A stretch of 33,275 bases of DNA, from positions 1-33,275 of the IMG/VR virus record IMGVR_UViG_3300010883_000207; one strand, written 5' to 3'. Positions 32,044-33,275 of this stretch are shown here, in pieces (position 1 is the stretch's first letter; every line of letters starts with the position of its first letter). The position numbers and the translations under genes are program-made. This DNA is from a virus. The notes under the pieces are model-generated. The model made no database searches, was not told the DNA's origin, and saw nothing but the letters and a program-made list of their open reading frames with translations.

Positions 32044-32652
32044 ATGTTACTTGAAAACTATTATTTCTATTTCGCAGGGGCTCTCACTCCTTGGTTATGT
32101 GACCAAATCACAAGATTTGGCAAATCTCAACCAGAAGCATTAGGTTCAGTAGGTCATATAGACGCTGATGAAATGCAAAAAAATCAAGATTTACAACAAA
32201 GAGTAAAAAAATCAAGAGACAGTTACATTTCTTGGATGAGCGAACCATGGGTATATGGTGAAATACATCCATATATAAATCAGGCCAATGCGGACGCAGG
32301 TTGGAATTTTGATTGGGATTTTTCAGAACCAGCACAATTTACAAAATACAAACTTAATCAATATTATCATTGGCATGCTGACGCTGACGCTAAACCTATA
32401 GAAACTGATAATGTAAATCTGAAAGGTAAAATAAGAAAATTATCTTGTACAATACAGTTATCAGAACCAAGCGATTATGAAGGTGGTGATTTGGAATTTG
32501 AAACACCTAGTGGTAAATTTACTGTACATGAAATAAAACCAAAAGGATCTATTTGTGTATTTCCATCTTTCGTAAAACATAGAATAACACCAGTTACATC
32601 AGGTATTCGTCATTCGTTAGTAATGTGGAACCTAGGTTTTCCTTACAAATGA
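32044..32652 (+). CDS. 2OG-Fe(II) dioxygenase, prolyl-4-hydroxylase-like
   Basis: About 202 residues from ATG at 32044; the frame is open upstream to 31936 but that part is inside gp13 on the other strand. Iron site YHWHADAD (HxD), then LSCTIQLSEPSDYEGGDLEF (the strand pair with the GGDLEF turn typical of P4H/2OG-FeII_Oxy_3 proteins), distal His in FPSFVKHRITPV and Arg in GIRHSLVMW. N-terminus FAGALTPWLCDQITRFGKSQ is the usual family start. First of three overlapping oxygenase genes on the plus strand. No Shine-Dalgarno is seen. Confidence 0.85.
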   Translation: MLLENYYFYFAGALTPWLCDQITRFGKSQPEALGSVGHIDADEMQKNQDLQQRVKKSRDSYISWMSEPWVYGEIHPYINQANADAGWNFDWDFSEPAQFTKYKLNQYYHWHADADAKPIETDNVNLKGKIRKLSCTIQLSEPSDYEGGDLEFETPSGKFTVHEIKPKGSICVFPSFVKHRITPVTSGIRHSLVMWNLGFPYK

Positions 32653-33182
32653 TATTTTACAGTAAAATAAAAAAACATAAAGAAATACGAAATGATTTAT
32701 TAGAATTAATGAATACATCAGTAGCAAAACCTTTGGTACAACATACTGATTATTATAATGATGATATAACAAACACGGATTGGCAAAACGCAAATGATTA
32801 TGAACGACCATGGGTCAAAAAACTCATACCACATATTATGGAAGAACTACTAAATATGACACAAACGGCAGGTTACAATGATTGTGAATTATTTGAGATA
32901 TGGTTTCAACAATATGGTAAAAACTCAACACATGGTTGGCACATACATGGCCGAAATTATACAGGCGTTTATTATGTTCAATTTTCAGGTGAACCTAAAA
33001 CACAAATCTTTACAGACAAATTAACAGAAATAAATGCTGAAGAAGGTGATATCGTTATGTTTCCTAGTTTCTTTATTCATAGAGCACCACCTGTGTTAAC
33101 TGATAATAAAAAAGTCATTGTATCATTTAATATAGACTTTAAAGATATACTACCATCAAAATTAGAGAAAATCAATGCCTGA
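32649..33182 (+). CDS. 2OG-Fe(II) oxygenase-like protein (2OG-FeII_Oxy_5 type)
   Basis: About 177 residues, ATG overlapping the previous stop (ATGA); an upstream in-frame start at 32625 lies inside the previous gene and is not used. Iron site THGWHIHGRNYTGVYYVQF, then AEEGDIVMFPSFFIHRAPPV with the distal His, and KKVIVSFNIDF in the place of the Arg strand (Lys rather than Arg at the 2OG-binding position). Substrate unknown. Translationally coupled to both neighbours. Confidence 0.8.
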   Translation: MIFYSKIKKHKEIRNDLLELMNTSVAKPLVQHTDYYNDDITNTDWQNANDYERPWVKKLIPHIMEELLNMTQTAGYNDCELFEIWFQQYGKNSTHGWHIHGRNYTGVYYVQFSGEPKTQIFTDKLTEINAEEGDIVMFPSFFIHRAPPVLTDNKKVIVSFNIDFKDILPSKLEKINA

Positions 33183-33275
33183 ATTAATGATACAACCAAT
33201 ATTTGCAACACCTATTGCTTTTAAAACAATAGATATACCTGATAGTTTAGATGAATGTATTAAAGGATTAAAATT
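33175..33275 (+). CDS. 2OG-Fe(II) oxygenase-like protein, 5' fragment (runs off window)
   Basis: ATG at 33175 overlaps the previous stop by 8 nt. The 33 visible residues (MPELMIQPIFATPIAFKTID then IPDSLDECIKGLK) match the N-terminal pattern of the 2OG-FeII_Oxy_5 family, with F-x-T-P-I. The catalytic part is beyond the window, so the family call is tentative. Confidence 0.5.
   Translation, partial: MPELMIQPIFATPIAFKTIDIPDSLDECIKGLK

Noticed and set aside
1-33275. CRISPR arrays, insertion sequences, integrase or attachment sites
   Set aside because: No spaced direct repeats, transposase or integrase-like proteins were seen; the only notable long repeat I found is the cobT-flanking inverted pair.

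Overview
The window is part of the genome of a T4-like (tevenvirus-type) marine myovirus. The sequence is visibly AT-rich, and nearly every gene is on the minus strand in tightly packed, often overlapping units. The minus-strand order is gp13-gp14-gp15-gp16-gp17-gp18-gp19-gp20-gp67-gp21-gp22-gp23, then a tail-tube-fold protein, uvsY, uvsW, gp55, gp47 and gp46. This is the conserved T4 virion and replication core. The phage-encoded ribosomal protein bS21, Hsp20, CobS/CobT-like pair, MazG, flavin-dependent halogenase and many 2OG-Fe(II) oxygenases point to a marine T4-like phage. The absence of photosynthesis genes, the low GC and the bS21 gene fit a pelagiphage of the HTVC008M type (SAR11 host). 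That host call is inference; a T4-like cyanophage relative is the main alternative.

Region 1 (1-2.5 kb, minus): a truncated hsp20, a candidate structured small RNA of about 170 nt with five consecutive hairpins, a small helix-turn-helix gene behind an 18-bp perfect palindrome, rpsU (bS21) with a structured leader, then the MoxR/CobS-type AAA+ ATPase. Region 2 (2.5-7.6 kb, minus): a VWA/MIDAS CobT-like protein with an acidic linker and an HEXXH motif, flanked by a perfect 24-bp inverted repeat; then a DUF4338 (DruA-like) protein, a putative GT-B glycosyltransferase and MazG. Region 3 (7.6-17 kb, minus): the recombination and late-transcription block, with gp46, a 2OG oxygenase, gp47, a PrnA/VirX1-like halogenase, gp55 late sigma, a small Sm-like-looking protein, UvsW, a Rossmann-like protein, UvsY and a second tail-tube-fold protein. 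Between gp55 and its upstream neighbour, a perfect-consensus sigma70 promoter points the opposite way (plus strand), antisense to the uvsW-side genes.

Region 4 (17-32 kb, minus): capsid, prohead, portal, tail, terminase and neck genes. Three 2OG oxygenase genes are wedged between gp15 and gp17, and a tandem paralogous pair of small beta-rich proteins sits between the portal and protease genes. Region 5 (32-33.3 kb, plus): a divergent run of three overlapping 2OG-Fe(II) oxygenase genes, the last truncated by the window end.

Regulation visible in the sequence: T4-type late promoters (TATAAATA or one-base variants) precede hsp20, the tail-tube-fold gene, gp22, gp21, gp18 and gp13. Sigma70-type promoters precede cobS, cobT, gp55 and uvsY. 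In several cases (uvsY, the tail-tube-fold gene, gp13 and the first plus-strand oxygenase) the promoter box ends 5-7 nt from the ATG, which suggests leaderless mRNAs. A U-tract terminator follows gp23 and an unusually stable GC hairpin follows gp19.
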